This document shows, piece after piece, positions 1 through 10,268 of a DNA stretch of 64,000 nt. Numbering within the stretch: the stretch's first letter is position 1; every line of letters starts with the position of its first letter. This stretch comes from Heterocephalus glaber (Eukaryota; Chordata; Mammalia; Rodentia; Bathyergidae), in contig NW_004624741.1 of the NCBI RefSeq assembly GCF_000247695.1, forward strand, positions 34,016,286 to 34,080,285. Direction: 5' to 3'. Position numbers and translations under genes: made by a program. Below the pieces are notes generated by a model that searched no databases, was not told where the DNA came from, and saw nothing but the letters and a program-made list of their open reading frames with translations.

Positions 1-1162
1 AGAGTGAGGTAACAGTCCCACCCACAGGAAAGGACAGGATTAAAGGGGTACCAAGTGGTGGGGCAGATGTGGATCAATTGGGACCTCCCCAACTCCTCCC
101 TCAACTTTGGGGAGTGTGCAGTTCCTCCTGAGATTAAGTGCAGAGCTATCCTGTGACCTGAGAATTCTACCTCAGCTGAACAATTCCACTTCCAAGAGAA
201 ATAAAAGCACAGGTCCATACCAAAACTTGCAAAATATTATAGCAATATTGTTCATAGAAGACAAAAGTTAGAAAGAAACCAAATGTCCATCAATTCCTGA
301 AGAGATCAACAATTATGCTACATACAGGGCATGATCACAATATACAATGAGTGTTTAAAATTTTTAAGATTAAGTAACATAAAAGACGCATTGCCATTAA
401 TCCCCCTCAGCATCCTCTGCTTCACTTCCAACACTCTCATACCAGCCTTTTCCACTTACTGACACAGTTCTGAAGTCAGCTTTTGTGAGTTGTCTTTAAG
501 TGTGATCAAAAATATGTTGAGTACTGCTGCCAAGCTCCATCTAACAGAAAGACAGCTCATAAAAACATGAGACTGTGTCCTCATCCATCTTAGTCATCAG
601 ATCTGACATCTTGTGACTTCAGGCTCCTCCCCAAAGACAAAGTGATTGTGAAATGTAAATATTTTGAATCAATTCCGGACATCAAGGCAAATAGGACAGC
701 ACAACTACACACACACACACAAACACACACAAAAGAGGACTTCCAGAGCTGCTTAAAAGTGACAAGAATGGTGGGGTAGGTGCCTTGCAAGACATGGGAA
801 GACTCTGAGGGATGTTCACACCCATGTGACTTTTCTTGTGATGATCTTTTCAAATTTAAACATTATTTGAATGTGTTGACCACATGATATTATAGTATTT
901 CATTATAAAGCCAACTGAAGTTCTGATGTAGGGCCCAGCATGGATTTCCTTGAAAAATTATAGCAATTGAATAAAGCAAGCCACAAAGACCTCATATCCT
1001 ATGGCTCACTAAGATCAAAATCCAGAGGAGGATAACTAAGCAAGCAGTTGATTAGTGGTGGTCTAATGTTGAGCCTTGGAGAGGAAAGTGCGAGGAGAAT
1101 ATGGAAGACAGAAGAGTGGATACAGGGACTGTTTTCCAAGATGATGAAAGTGTCTCACATTC
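1..1162 (+). repeat. Module A upstream flank, first part (segmental duplication)
   Basis: Non-coding DNA that matches 58830-59990 (module E) and about 10970-12110 (module B) almost line for line, including the GGGACCTCCCCAACTCCTCC stretch near 80 and the tract around 400-460. It is the left part of the tandem duplication unit that ends in olfactory receptor A. A short CA microsatellite (ACACACACACACAC with an interrupted continuation) lies at about 705-731 and is much shorter in modules B and E. No gene is visible; the open frames here are short and not conserved in the other copies. Confidence 0.75.
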
Positions 1163-1412
1163 GTCATTGAAGGACCCTAGTTAGCAAGACAGACCCCATA
1201 TTGCTGCTTGACCCACCTGCCTGCCCTTTAGATGAACTCAGAAGGAGGAAGCTTAGAAACCTCCTCCCCTTAGAGAGTCTCTTAGAAACAACAATTAATC
1301 AACTATTGTTTTACAAATGTTCTAACAGCAGGACGTTCTGCTTCTGTACCTTTTGCTTGCTTTACTAGTTCTATCCCATAGGGGGGCCTAGAAACTGTTG
1401 GCCTCAAAGGTG

Positions 1413-1419
1413 TATAAAA
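1413..1419 (+). promoter_or_regulatory. TATA box of the solo LTR
   Basis: TATAAAA lies 67 bp upstream of the AATAAA in the same LTR. This is the expected core-promoter position for U3. Whether it still drives transcription cannot be told from sequence. Confidence 0.6.
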
Positions 1420-1479
1420 CATGTTTGTCTCCCCTCAGTCAGGGCTCCAGTCTGATGCTCTGCTCAGGTCCCGGCCGGT

Positions 1480-1485
1480 AATAAA
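1480..1485 (+). terminator. Poly(A) signal of the solo LTR
   Basis: AATAAA followed within 20 bp by CTGTGTGG and then TCGGTCTCTGGTCGG, a GT-rich downstream element, as expected at the R/U5 boundary of a retroviral LTR. Confidence 0.6.
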
Positions 1486-1546
1486 CTCCTGTGTGGATTT
1501 AATGTCGGTCTCTGGTCGGTTCTTTCTTGCTGGGTGCAACAGTCAT

Positions 1547-3148
1547 AGTTATGAATGCAGGTACCTGTCAATACATGGGTAAGCATGAAATATTCCACAA
1601 TGGGGTGATGCATGATGGACTATGTCACCTCAAAAAATGCCTCAAAATTAAATGCATTAACATTTTTGATTCAATGCACTGAAAACTTAAAAAGTTTCTA
1701 GGTATACATCAAACTCACATAAGCTTAGGTCAGTGTGTTAAATACAAGGGCCACAGATAAGGTTTTGGGCTGTTTTTGGATCATGCTCAGGTAAACCACC
1801 CCTGTGGCAGAGCCACTGAAATAACACAAATAACTTGAAAATGGGCTAATTTTCCCCCAAAATGGAGATTCGCAACAACATGCCAAGAGACATGGTTATC
1901 CTGAGAACACTGAGGAAAACAATCATGGCACACTGATGGTGCCAGACCAGTATTTTAAGGGATTTGGAAGAAGGCAAGTGAAACAGGCCCAGAACCAGAT
2001 GCAAACTTGAAATTCACCGAAGTTTGAGTGATGTACAACACATATTTTGATGATTTCTTCTTATTTAGTATCTCACACATATAAACAATTTCTTTACAAA
2101 TCTAGTAGAAATTTAATTAGTCTCAATGGTGTAGTTGAGAATGCTCACCAATTAGAGGCTGGACAAAACATGAGCTCCTTGGAAGTGGGATCACCTTGTC
2201 CCTGGAGCTCATAAGAAGTGTGGCCCCCATATGTCCTTAGTGAACACTCACCAGGTTCACAGGTATTTTAGAAGCAGCATTCCACACAGGTTCTACACTG
2301 GATTCTCACTGAGAAATGAGTTTGTATTTACTCACATAAGAAAAAAGCAGGAACAAGGATCTCCTCACATCTCTTCACATTGAATAAAAGCAACATTCAT
2401 GATGCTGAGGTTAGAATTATTACTTGCACTTAATAATTAATGAGGAACTAGCAACTGTCTTTTATAGTGTTGTGAGTAAAATAATTTCAAAATACACTAA
2501 GGAAAAGAAGAGGAGTAGGAATCTCTGGATTCCCTTCTGTGCAGGATAGATGCTCCATGAGGAATTGAAGGGAGGGATGAATTAGCATAGGGAAATGAGA
2601 GAGGATTTGCTTGCACTGTGCATGAAGGAGAGTCATCAGGAAAGATGGAAGGAACAGGCCTCTACTGACCCCTTTCTGTGATTTTGCAAAGGAAATGAAA
2701 AATAGCTACCAGTGTGGTTTTATCAGTAACTTACACTGTATCAATTCTATCAACACTATCACCTGGTTTCAGTTTAGAGCGTAACATTCTCTCCCAGCAG
2801 GATTTTCTATTTAGTAGAGAAATTACTCTAAAAGAAGTAATTCTAAAAGAATTAAAAAGATTACCGGAGAAAACCATCTTGTAAAATATTTTTGTGATAC
2901 ACTGAAAAGCCATATGAATAGACAACTGTAAATGTATCATTATTCTTATGAATGGAAAGGTAGAAAAATAGTGAATATCTTTCTAATGCCAAACCAATCA
3001 CATGTAAAATCTTTAATAGTAAAGGTGCTAACATGTTCAATGTTGTATTTGCACAGTGGTATTTTTTACCAATGAATATAAAATAACGCCAAGAGTATAT
3101 CTTTCTATGTAACTATTTTTAGTACTGAAAAAATCACCTCCAAACAAG
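1547..3148 (+). repeat. Module A upstream flank, second part
   Basis: Continues the duplicated flank; it parallels about 12115-14190 (B) and 60000-62060 (E). The phrase AATTTAATTAGTCTCAATGG at about 2112 recurs near 12666, 29311, 47307 and 60540 in all five modules and serves as a register mark. The short frames in this stretch are disrupted in the other copies, so I see no gene. Confidence 0.7.
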
Positions 3149-3466
3149 TTTTTTTTTTGCTTAAATTCTTTTATTGGTATATTTTAGGTATATAATATAT
3201 TTACATTTATCATTGGTTGCTTACACCTATGCATGATGTATCTTGGTTCTTATTTTTTCCCTATTCCCTGTGCTCCCTTCCTTATTTACAAAGACTCTGT
3301 TTCTATTTTTTCCTATTCTCATAATTTTTCCTTTCCCTTCTTTCCTTTACCCCTCTGCTCCCACTTCCCCTACCATTCTGGACCTTTTCTTCCTATTTCA
3401 AATAATCAATTATTCATTTTAATCATTTTAATCCTTATTTTCACTTTCAGTTTCTCACACTACAGA
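3149..3466 (-). mobile_element. 5'-truncated L1, 3' UTR only
   Basis: A poly(T) run followed by a pyrimidine-rich tract is the reverse complement of the L1 3' UTR seen complete at 53300-53617, beginning TTAAATTCTTTTATTGGTA (the complement of the L1 end, ACCAATAAAAGAATT). About 310 bp remain and no ORF2 is present. Modules B (14190) and E (62060) lack it at this site, so it inserted after the modules separated. No clean target duplication is visible. Confidence 0.8.
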
Positions 3467-3501
3467 AGTTTATAATTTGAAGGCTTCAAAACAAGCACAG
3501 G

Positions 3502-3581
3502 TTGGGCAAAGGATGTCGCTCAGCAGCACAGCACCTACCTAGCAAGGACAAGGCCCTGAGTTCAATTCCTGGTACCAAAAA
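3502..3581 (+). mobile_element. ID-like SINE, module A copy
   Basis: A degraded tRNA-derived SINE: a GGGCAAAGGATGTCGCTCAGC head (A-box region), CAAGGCCCTGAGTTCAATTCC (B-box-like GTTCAATTCC) and a short A-rich tail. The same SINE is at the same place in modules B (14222-14319) and E (62092-62190), so it inserted before those modules duplicated. Confidence 0.75.
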
Positions 3582-4265
3582 AGTATAGGCAAATAAAGCA
3601 AATTTAAAAGAATGATTTTTAGAATAAAAAGATTTTCACAAAAGCTCTCAGAGCAAGTAGAGGACATATTTGGAGAGAGTATTTGCACCAAATCAAATGT
3701 TAATATCCATGCCTAACAGAAGGTTGCATTTTGGAAGAAAACTTGAAGCTACTTTTGTTTTGTTTTGCTTTAAGATAAAATAGGCAGACAGGGAAGTACA
3801 AGATGAGAATAGGCTGAACACTGCCATTAGGAAAACAGAATTTTTACACCCAAATGAAATAACTATTTGCTTAGATGACAGAGCAAATGGGGAAACAAAG
3901 GCTTACACAGGTCCTGAAGAGCATTTAAAGTGAAAGAATATTGTGGGTTGACCCACCTGGTGTCCTTTAGATCCAATCCATTCTCAAAGTAAGCTCAGGT
4001 TCGCACATTAGATCTGTTAGGGACAATTGAGGAGAACATCAACCACAGAAGGAGCAGCATCAGATCCAATCCCTACCCCAGTACCTAGAGAAGGAGGAGC
4101 AGATGTGGGATTCCCAACACCTGGGGTTGTTTAAAAAGCTGCCTTAATTAGGTCTGGGTTTGCTATGGAAAACTGAAGAAAGTGGTGTCCTGGTAGAATT
4201 AGAAAAGTCATTTTAAAAGTACAAAAAACTGTCAGATTGCTGGGGCTTCATTTCATTTTAACTAC
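3582..4265 (+). repeat. Module A flank between the SINE and the old L1
   Basis: Matches 14332-14985 (B), 62191-62877 (E) and, more distantly, 48900-49560 (D). A frame with QADREVQDE... and AIRK is open in both B (14411-14671) and E (62277-62540) and partly in A, but it shows no recognisable domain and is broken in D. I treat it as chance conservation of duplicated DNA rather than a gene, with low certainty. Confidence 0.5.
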
Positions 4266-4715
4266 TATAGATTTTTTTTTATTTCTTGAGTTTATTGCTA
4301 CAAATTAGGTACACATTATTAACACATTCATCTTTGGGAACTTGTTCATGTACATGAAATATCTTGTTTCTAATTTTTTCCCATTCCCCTGTACTCCCTT
4401 CCACCCCTCAGCCCTCCCTATTTACAAAAACTTTGTTTCCATTTTGTTCCTTATTTTCTCATTTTTTTCCTTTCTTTCCTTTCCTCTGCCCCTCCCCTAG
4501 TACTCCTTCCACTTTGAAGCTTTTCTTTCCCTTTCACAATATCTACCATACATTTTAGTCTTCATTTACACTTTGTTTCTCACACTAGTAAAACAATCTG
4601 ATATTTACAACTGTGTGTCATATTTATTTCACTTAAGAGTATGGTTTTGTGGTGCATCCATTTATCTATTAATGACTCTAGTTTATCTTCCTTTATATTG
4701 ATTATTTATCTAATC
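4266..4715 (-). mobile_element. Old L1 3' end shared by modules A, B and E
   Basis: Reverse complement of a diverged version of the local L1 3' UTR: TTTATTGCTACAAATTAGG instead of TTTATTGGTACATTTTAGG, then the same pyrimidine-rich tract and the antisense of the L1 region just upstream (ACTTAAGAGTATGG...). Copies at 15113-15535 and 62878-63285 have the same ends, while modules C (30870) and D (49560) lack it. It is therefore an insertion that predates the A/B/E duplications. Confidence 0.78.
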
Positions 4716-4907
4716 ATATAAATGTTAAGATAAACTGTATATCAGAAGTTTAGAGAAATAAATCTGAAAAAGAAATGCATGCATTCACTGGATTTCAAAG
4801 TGATTTATTATATGTGTTTTTTCTATCCTGAATTCCTGATTAGAGCAGACATTAGAGTTCTACTGGGTGCTGTGCATTCTGCTCATAGCATCCACTGCTC
4901 ACTTTAA

Positions 4908-4922
4908 CTTCTGACTCTACAG
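4908..4922 (+). other. Candidate 3' splice site upstream of OR A
   Basis: A pyrimidine-rich stretch ending CTCTACAG lies 22 bp before the ATG. The same TCTGACTCT-(A/G)CAG arrangement lies 22 bp upstream of the start in B (AG at 15748-15749) and C (31112-31113); D has a TATAG variant 22 bp before its start. OR genes usually have one or more 5' non-coding exons spliced to an intronless coding exon, and this is the expected acceptor position. No exon upstream can be pointed to. Confidence 0.55.
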
Positions 4923-4944
4923 AGACCAAGGCAGGTGGGCAGAC

Positions 4945-5860
4945 ATGGACACGCTCACCATCTTCACAGAATTCCTCCTCATGGGTGTTGCAGGCTCCCA
5001 GGAGCTCCCAATTTTGCAAGGTGTGCTGTTCTTAGTGATTTATCTGTGAGCATTAATAGAGAATCTTGTGACTGTCACTGTCATTGTGACAGACACACGT
5101 CTGGACTCTCTTATGTCGTTTTTTATAAGCAATCTGGCTCTAATAGAACTCACCAGTATCCAGTTGTTGTTCCCAGAGCCAAGGCGAATTCCATAATGGG
5201 CAGTAAGAAGATCTTTCTGAGGGAATGTGCCTTGCTGATTTTCCTGTTCACAATCTGTGTATCTGTGAAATTCGCCTTCATGGTGGTAACATCCTATGAC
5301 TGCTATGTGCCACTCACCACCCTCTGCACTATGGGCTCATCATTACCCTGAATCTGTGCTCCCAGACTGCAGCTAACTCCTGTGCCTCTGGCCTGGTCTA
5401 CTCTGCTATGCACACAGGTGCACTGTTCAGTCTTCCCTTCACCAAAACCAATGTAATCCACCAATATTTCTGTGATAGTCCTCTAATTAAGAGGATTTCA
5501 TCTTCAGATGTTCAGTTTCATGAATTTCTTCTCCTTGCTTTGAGTGTTTGCCTTGCCTCAGTTTATTTTGCTTTTACAATTGTGTTATTTGTTAATATAT
5601 TTTCATCTGTGCTTAACTTGCATTCTGTGGAAACCTGTAACAAAGACATATCCACCTGTATCCTGCAGCTGGCCATTCTCCTTTTGCTTCTTATTTCTGG
5701 GTCACTGGCTCTCCTTGGTCCCATTGCAAATAAACCAACTTGCAAGAATCTGCTGACTCCCATGTTCTACAGCATGGTGCCCCAATTCGTTAACCCCATC
5801 ATCTTCTGTTTATGCAATAGGGAGATCAGTGCTGCTCTGAGAAGAATGTTCAGTAGATAA
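4945..5860 (+). pseudogene. Olfactory receptor pseudogene A (OR14-like)
   Basis: A single-exon seven-transmembrane odorant receptor remnant. The start (MDTLTIFTEFLL) is chosen by alignment with copies B and C, and the end (RRMFSR then TAA) matches B. Three lesions are visible: the codon for residue 35 is TGA (5047-5049; GGA in B and C), one base is missing near 5158-5162 (start of TM2-TM3 loop), and another near 5307 just after the DRY position. The reading frame therefore moves from frame 1 to 0 to 2. Recognisable pieces include a Ser-Tyr-Asp-Cys-Tyr version of MAYDRY, the IHQYFCD loop-2 motif and the TM7 motif VNPIIFCL. It would have been a G-protein-coupled receptor in olfactory cilia; as it stands it cannot encode one. 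The subfamily call rests on remembered OR14 features and is less certain than OR itself. Confidence 0.9.
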
Positions 5861-5930
5861 TCTTCCCACTCAAGGGTTTTCTTGACTAAAAAAAAATCTC
5901 CACTGTCCTTTCAAGTTGTTTAATTCATAC
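5861..5930 (+). other. Short 3' flank of OR A
   Basis: The 70 bp between the OR stop and the L1 below align with 16687-16760 (B) and 32050-32125 (C), showing that the L1 landed in the receptor's immediate 3' flank. Confidence 0.7.
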
Positions 5931-6782
5931 TTGATGTATATATATTTTTTAGTTCTTTTATTGGTACATTTTAGGTATACAATTCATTTAAATTTATCTT
6001 TGGGAGTTTGTACTGTGCATGATATATCTTGGTTCTTATTTTTTTCCCCATTACCTGTTCACCTTTCACCCCTTCTGCCCTTCCCTATTTGCATAGATTT
6101 CATTTCCACTTATTTTTTCTTTTATCATAGTTTTTCCTTTCCCTGTTTTCCTTTCCCCTTTCCCTCCCTTCACTCCTTCGTCTTTGTCTTTGAACATTTT
6201 TTTCTATTTCAAATTATCAATTATTCATTTTAATCATTTTAATCCTTGATGACACTATCAGTTTCTCACACTAGTGAAACTATTCGGCATTTACATGTGT
6301 GTCCTATTTATTTCACTTGAGTATGGCCTCAATATGCATCCATTTAGCTATAAAGTACTCTAGATTTTCAATCAATATCACTCGTCATTTGACAGATGCA
6401 GATGAAAACAACACTGAGATTACACCTCACCCCAGAAAGAATGGCTGCTATCAAGAAATGAACAAATAACAAATGCTGGTGGGGTTGTTGGGCAAAAGGA
6501 ACCATTCTCCATTGCTGGTGGGAGTGCAGACTGGTGCAACTACTGTGGAAGTCAGTATGGAGATACCTCAAAGAACTAGGACTAGAGGTCCCATTTGACC
6601 CAGCTATTCTCCTGCTGGGTATCTTCTCAAAAGAATTAAAAGAATCATACCACAGTGATATATGTGCATCCATGTTCATAGCGACACAGTTTGTAATAGC
6701 TAAAGCTTGGAAGCAGCCCAAGTGCTCATCAACTGGAAACTGGATAAAGAAAATGTGTTTTTTTAATAAAATTGATGTATAT
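5931..6782 (-). mobile_element. L1 insertion with internal 5' inversion (twin priming)
   Basis: The element is flanked by the 11-bp direct repeat TTGATGTATAT (5931-5941 and 6772-6782), which occurs once in copies B and C. From 5942 to about 6368 it reads as the reverse complement of the L1 3' UTR with its short A tail next to the left repeat. From about 6370 to 6771 the sequence is instead L1 in the + orientation: the last part of ORF2 (frame with SIWRYLKELGLEVPFDPAILLLGIFSK) and the start of the 3' UTR. A 3' part in one direction and a 5' part inverted within one pair of target duplications is the signature of twin-primed L1 integration. Modules B and C lack it. Total insertion is about 830 bp. 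Confidence 0.87.
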
Positions 6783-8297
6783 TCTTAAATTAGGATCTAT
6801 ACCTATGGATTATTTCTTTCTGGTTATCTGTATATTTTTGTTGTCTGTACTTGTAATCAATGAATATGTCTACGTCTCAAATATATTGTGCAGTTCCTGT
6901 GTCTTATACATGTAACTTGAACTCATACACATCTAGTTTACTTTGGTAAAATGTTTTAAAATTTTTGATATCATTTTGAGCTAAAAATATCTGGCATCAT
7001 GAAGAGCATGGCATGAGTTATGTGTTCCAGCTTGCCAAACACTTGTGCTATTGAGAGAACCTCAGGTGGTGGATCTGACAAACCTGAAGAAGCACAGAGT
7101 GGTCCTATGAGAAGACTCTACTGTCTCCACTGTACTCTTTGCACTTTCTCTTCCAATCAAGATAGGATATCTGTAAAAGTGATAAGACAAGGGAACAACT
7201 CAGACCTGAAATACAATGGGGAGATTAAGCTGATAATCTTGCCTGCACCTTCTGCTGCATCTTCTGAAATCCTTTCCTCATTGATTGAAAATCAAGACAC
7301 AAAAAAGCTGACTTCCCAAAAGACTGTAATTTGGAATTGTTTGGATTCTTCCTGTAATCTAGATGAAAACATGTAGGCCATGTTTGGTCCATTCTAACTT
7401 TGTGTGCCATGAAGAGCATGAATCAGAGTGAAGCATGGAGAAAGATAAATGCTATTGGAATTTCCCTGGAGAGCCATATATAATGCTTGTACTCTTTGCT
7501 GCATTTTTGTCATCAAAGAGCACTTACAATATGATTCACACAAAATGGGGTGTAATTGTTTTATACTATCAAGATATAAACCTGAACCCTGATGGATAAA
7601 GCACATGTTAACAACTATTGTGTTTTTCATAACAGAATCCCAATTTTCCCTCCTTTCCACCAAAAGCCCTGTCTGGGAAAACCTCAGCACTGAGGCACTG
7701 CTACCCATTTAGCCCCAGTCCAGCACTAGAACATCAGGTGCTCCTCACAGAAGCAAGTGGTATTTGGCCCCATGGACCTCCTGTCATCCAGAGCTCAAGT
7801 CCTGGTGAAGGTCTGGACATGGATGACCCTCTTCTGATGCCTAAGAATCCTCAACTTTCAGTACTTCATCCCTGAGGAGTGTAAATCTGTTCTCCAGCTT
7901 TGTCTAGGTATAGGTGACATTGAAAGTTGTGTGAGTGTAAGGTTCAAATATTGATTTGATTTCAGTATTCATTGAAACACTTTGCCCCAACCAAGCTAAT
8001 ATGTCCACAGATACCTTCAAAATATATTTCTACCTGGGTCATCTGCATAACTGTTTTCAAAGAAAAAAATTACTCTCTGAATCACATATAAATAAAAGTC
8101 TTACAAATGTACAGGTTTAACATTTCTGAATCTTTGAATTTTTTTTGTCTATTTTCCAATTTTGTTTATTTCTTAATAAACTTATATGTGAACTTTCAGT
8201 CCAGGTTTACTATTTTGCAGATATTTGGTTGAACAAGTAGATGGATTTTAATTTCCATGGTTAATTGATAAAGTTATTTCACTCTGGTTCTGTTACA
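6783..8297 (+). repeat. OR 3' flank, type 1, module A
   Basis: Non-coding flank downstream of the receptor. It aligns with 16770-18305 (B) and 32130-33680 (C), recognisable by the phrase on AAAATCAAGACACAA and by CATGAAGAGCATGAATC. No conserved reading frame. Confidence 0.7.
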
Positions 8298-9714
8298 GAA
8301 ATTGTGGAAAAAAATGTACTGAGTGGGCCTGTGAGAAGACCCTGCTGTCTTCACTGTGCACTTTGCACTCGCTCATCCACTCAGGCTGGGATAAGTGTCA
8401 AGGTGATTAAACAGGGACAACTCTGTCCTGAGGACACAATGCGGAGGTCAACAGTGAGATCCTCACTGGCCCATTTTGCTGCATCTGATAAAATTATTTT
8501 GCTCCCCTAAATAAAAAATCACAACAAAAACAACTGACCTTCTAAAAAATGTAGCTTGAAAGTCTTGGTCTCTACTTGTGCTCAGGATGGAAAAATACAG
8601 GCTATGTTTGATCCAGGAAAACTTTGAATGTAATGAAGAAAGCAAATCAGCATGGAGACAGATGAAACAACAAATGATATTGGATTTATTGGCAAAGCAT
8701 CAGAAAATGCTTACACTATGTGGCACACTTTTCTCATCAAATAGCATGCACAAATGATTCATTGAAAATCGAAAGTTTTACTTTTCTAACTTGAAATGCT
8801 GAACCTGCATCCTGGTGGATAAAACACATATTGGAAATATTTGTCTCAGCACTGAATCCCAAATTTTCCACCTGTTTGTTTCATCAACCTCTGTCTGGGA
8901 AAACCTCGGCACTGAGGTGCTGGTACCTATTTAGCCCCAGTCCAGCATTTGAATAAAAGGAACATCAGGCTCCCTGTGTCTCCATACTTATTGCTCCTCA
9001 AAGAAGCCAGTGGTGTTTGGCCCCATGGACCCATGTCATCCAGAGCTCATGTCCTGGTGAAGGTCTGGACATGACTCACTCTCCTCTGATGCCTGAGATA
9101 TCTCAAACTTCAATGTTTCATCCTTGAGAAGGGTACATTTGTCCTGTAGGTCTATCTAGGTATAGGTGACATTGAAAATTGTGTAGTGTAAGTTGAAAAT
9201 CTTGATTTGATTTCTTTAGTCATAGAAATGTTTGCTGCAACAAAACTAGCTAATGTATCATATTTCTTTTCAAAATATGACTGCACCTAAGTCATTTTCA
9301 CAGCTGTTTTCAGGGGAAAAAAGCTCTTTCAATTTTATATTTAAATAACACTCTTACAAAGTTAGGGAGTTAACGTTTTTTGAATCATTGATTGTTTTAA
9401 TTAATTTAATTTCCCCTATTTCTTTATTTCTATCTAAATACATATGTAGACATTCTCTCCAGTTTTTTTTTAATTCTTAATATTTGAATGAACAAATAGA
9501 TTAATGTCTAACTCCAAGTGCTCATTTATAAAATTATGTCACTCCAGTTCTTCTTTGTTTTGATTTTCAACCTAGAACTTAGTTTTGTATTAAGGTACTT
9601 GAACAATCCATATTATATTTCTGTTTGTTTATTTTCAAGTAATATAATATTATGAGATAGAGTGTTTCTAGTTTGCAAGTAGTGTCTTCTCCCTGAGTAA
9701 TTTTATTTCTAGAT
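8298..9714 (+). repeat. Second, type 2 OR 3' flank in tandem, without a receptor
   Basis: Starts abruptly inside the flank (GTACTGAGTGGGCCTGTGAG, equivalent to 7083) and repeats the previous 1.2 kb. In detail it is closer to the flank of receptor D (54125-55420) than to its own neighbour: both have AAAATTATTTTGCT, the lysine-like A-rich run and GATCCAGGAAAACTTTGAATG, which the type 1 flanks lack. It is therefore an orphan 3' flank. Confidence 0.65.
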
Positions 9715-9989
9715 TTTTTTCTTTTTAGTAATTTTATTTATTTAGTCATTTACAAATAACAATTGTATGTATATATGGGATGGGGTGTGGTTCTTTGATG
9801 TAAATTTTATATAGAATGCTTCAGTGAAGTGAATAATCAAATATATTATTCATTATACTTATCCTTTGGTGTGTGAAATAGTTAAAATCTACTATTTTAA
9901 ATCAATTGAAAAATGTACAATCCACTGCTGTCATAGGCACCATTCTGTGGAATCACAGGTCTCAAATCTTGTTCTTTGTAATTGTTCTT
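9715..9989 (-). mobile_element. Ancient L1 3' end, antisense (module A)
   Basis: A diverged antisense L1 3' UTR with TTTACAAATAACAATTGTATG. The corresponding L1 is longer in B (18470-19905), C (33850-36380) and D (55420-56060). In A it is cut short where the next duplication unit begins. Confidence 0.55.
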
Positions 9990-10268
9990 TCTGCCTCCTT
10001 TTGACAATTATGCAGAAATGTTACATTGCATTGTTGTTAGATTCATTGCTTGAAATTCTGCAGGCTTATTTGGCTGGTATTTTCTACAAAATTTTGCACT
10101 GTTTTCCACATTTTCCACATCTTCATTAATCTCATTTGAAGTGACAGATTCTTTGTCATTTTCCCCTCCTCCTCTGCAGACTCCATTTCCTCCATAGCCT
10201 GTGCCTCTTGGGAGATCAACACCCACTATCTGATGGCAGGGGGAGATCACTGGCTGAGTTGTTATCAT
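9990..10268 (-). mobile_element. DNA transposon remnant, Tigger/pogo-like C-terminus (module B left end)
   Basis: On the minus strand, a frame ending in a stretch with KFCRKYQPNKPAEFQAMNL and MQCNISA resembles the C-terminal end of Tigger-type (pogo) transposases, where HPNKA... and an Asn-rich NLFNDNA stretch recur. The better-kept copy is at 57871-58164. It marks the left edge of modules B and E. The family call rests on memory of the motif only. Confidence 0.45.

Larger units (their letters stand above)
1168..1541 (+). mobile_element. Solo LTR of an endogenous retrovirus, 374 bp
   Basis: The segment begins TGAAGGACCC and ends GGGTGCAACA, so it has retroviral TG...CA termini, and it is bounded by the 5-bp direct repeat GTCAT at 1163-1167 and 1542-1546. 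Modules B (near 12110) and E (near 59985) run straight through this point without it, which fixes the insertion limits. It contains a TATA box (TATAAAA, 1413-1419) and a poly(A) signal (AATAAA, 1480-1485) followed by a GT-rich stretch, the usual U3-R-U5 order on the + strand. There is no internal region, so the provirus has recombined down to one LTR. It is unrelated to the LTRs at 23.9, 38.0 and 42.7 kb. The family is not identified. Confidence 0.82.

Noticed and set aside
3233..3475. Phe/Ser/Pro-rich open frames in pyrimidine-rich DNA (also at 4364, 5916, 15115, 28258, 53353, 63471)
   Set aside because: All are translations of the L1 3' UTR or its complement; the apparent conservation is copy number of the repeat, not protein selection.
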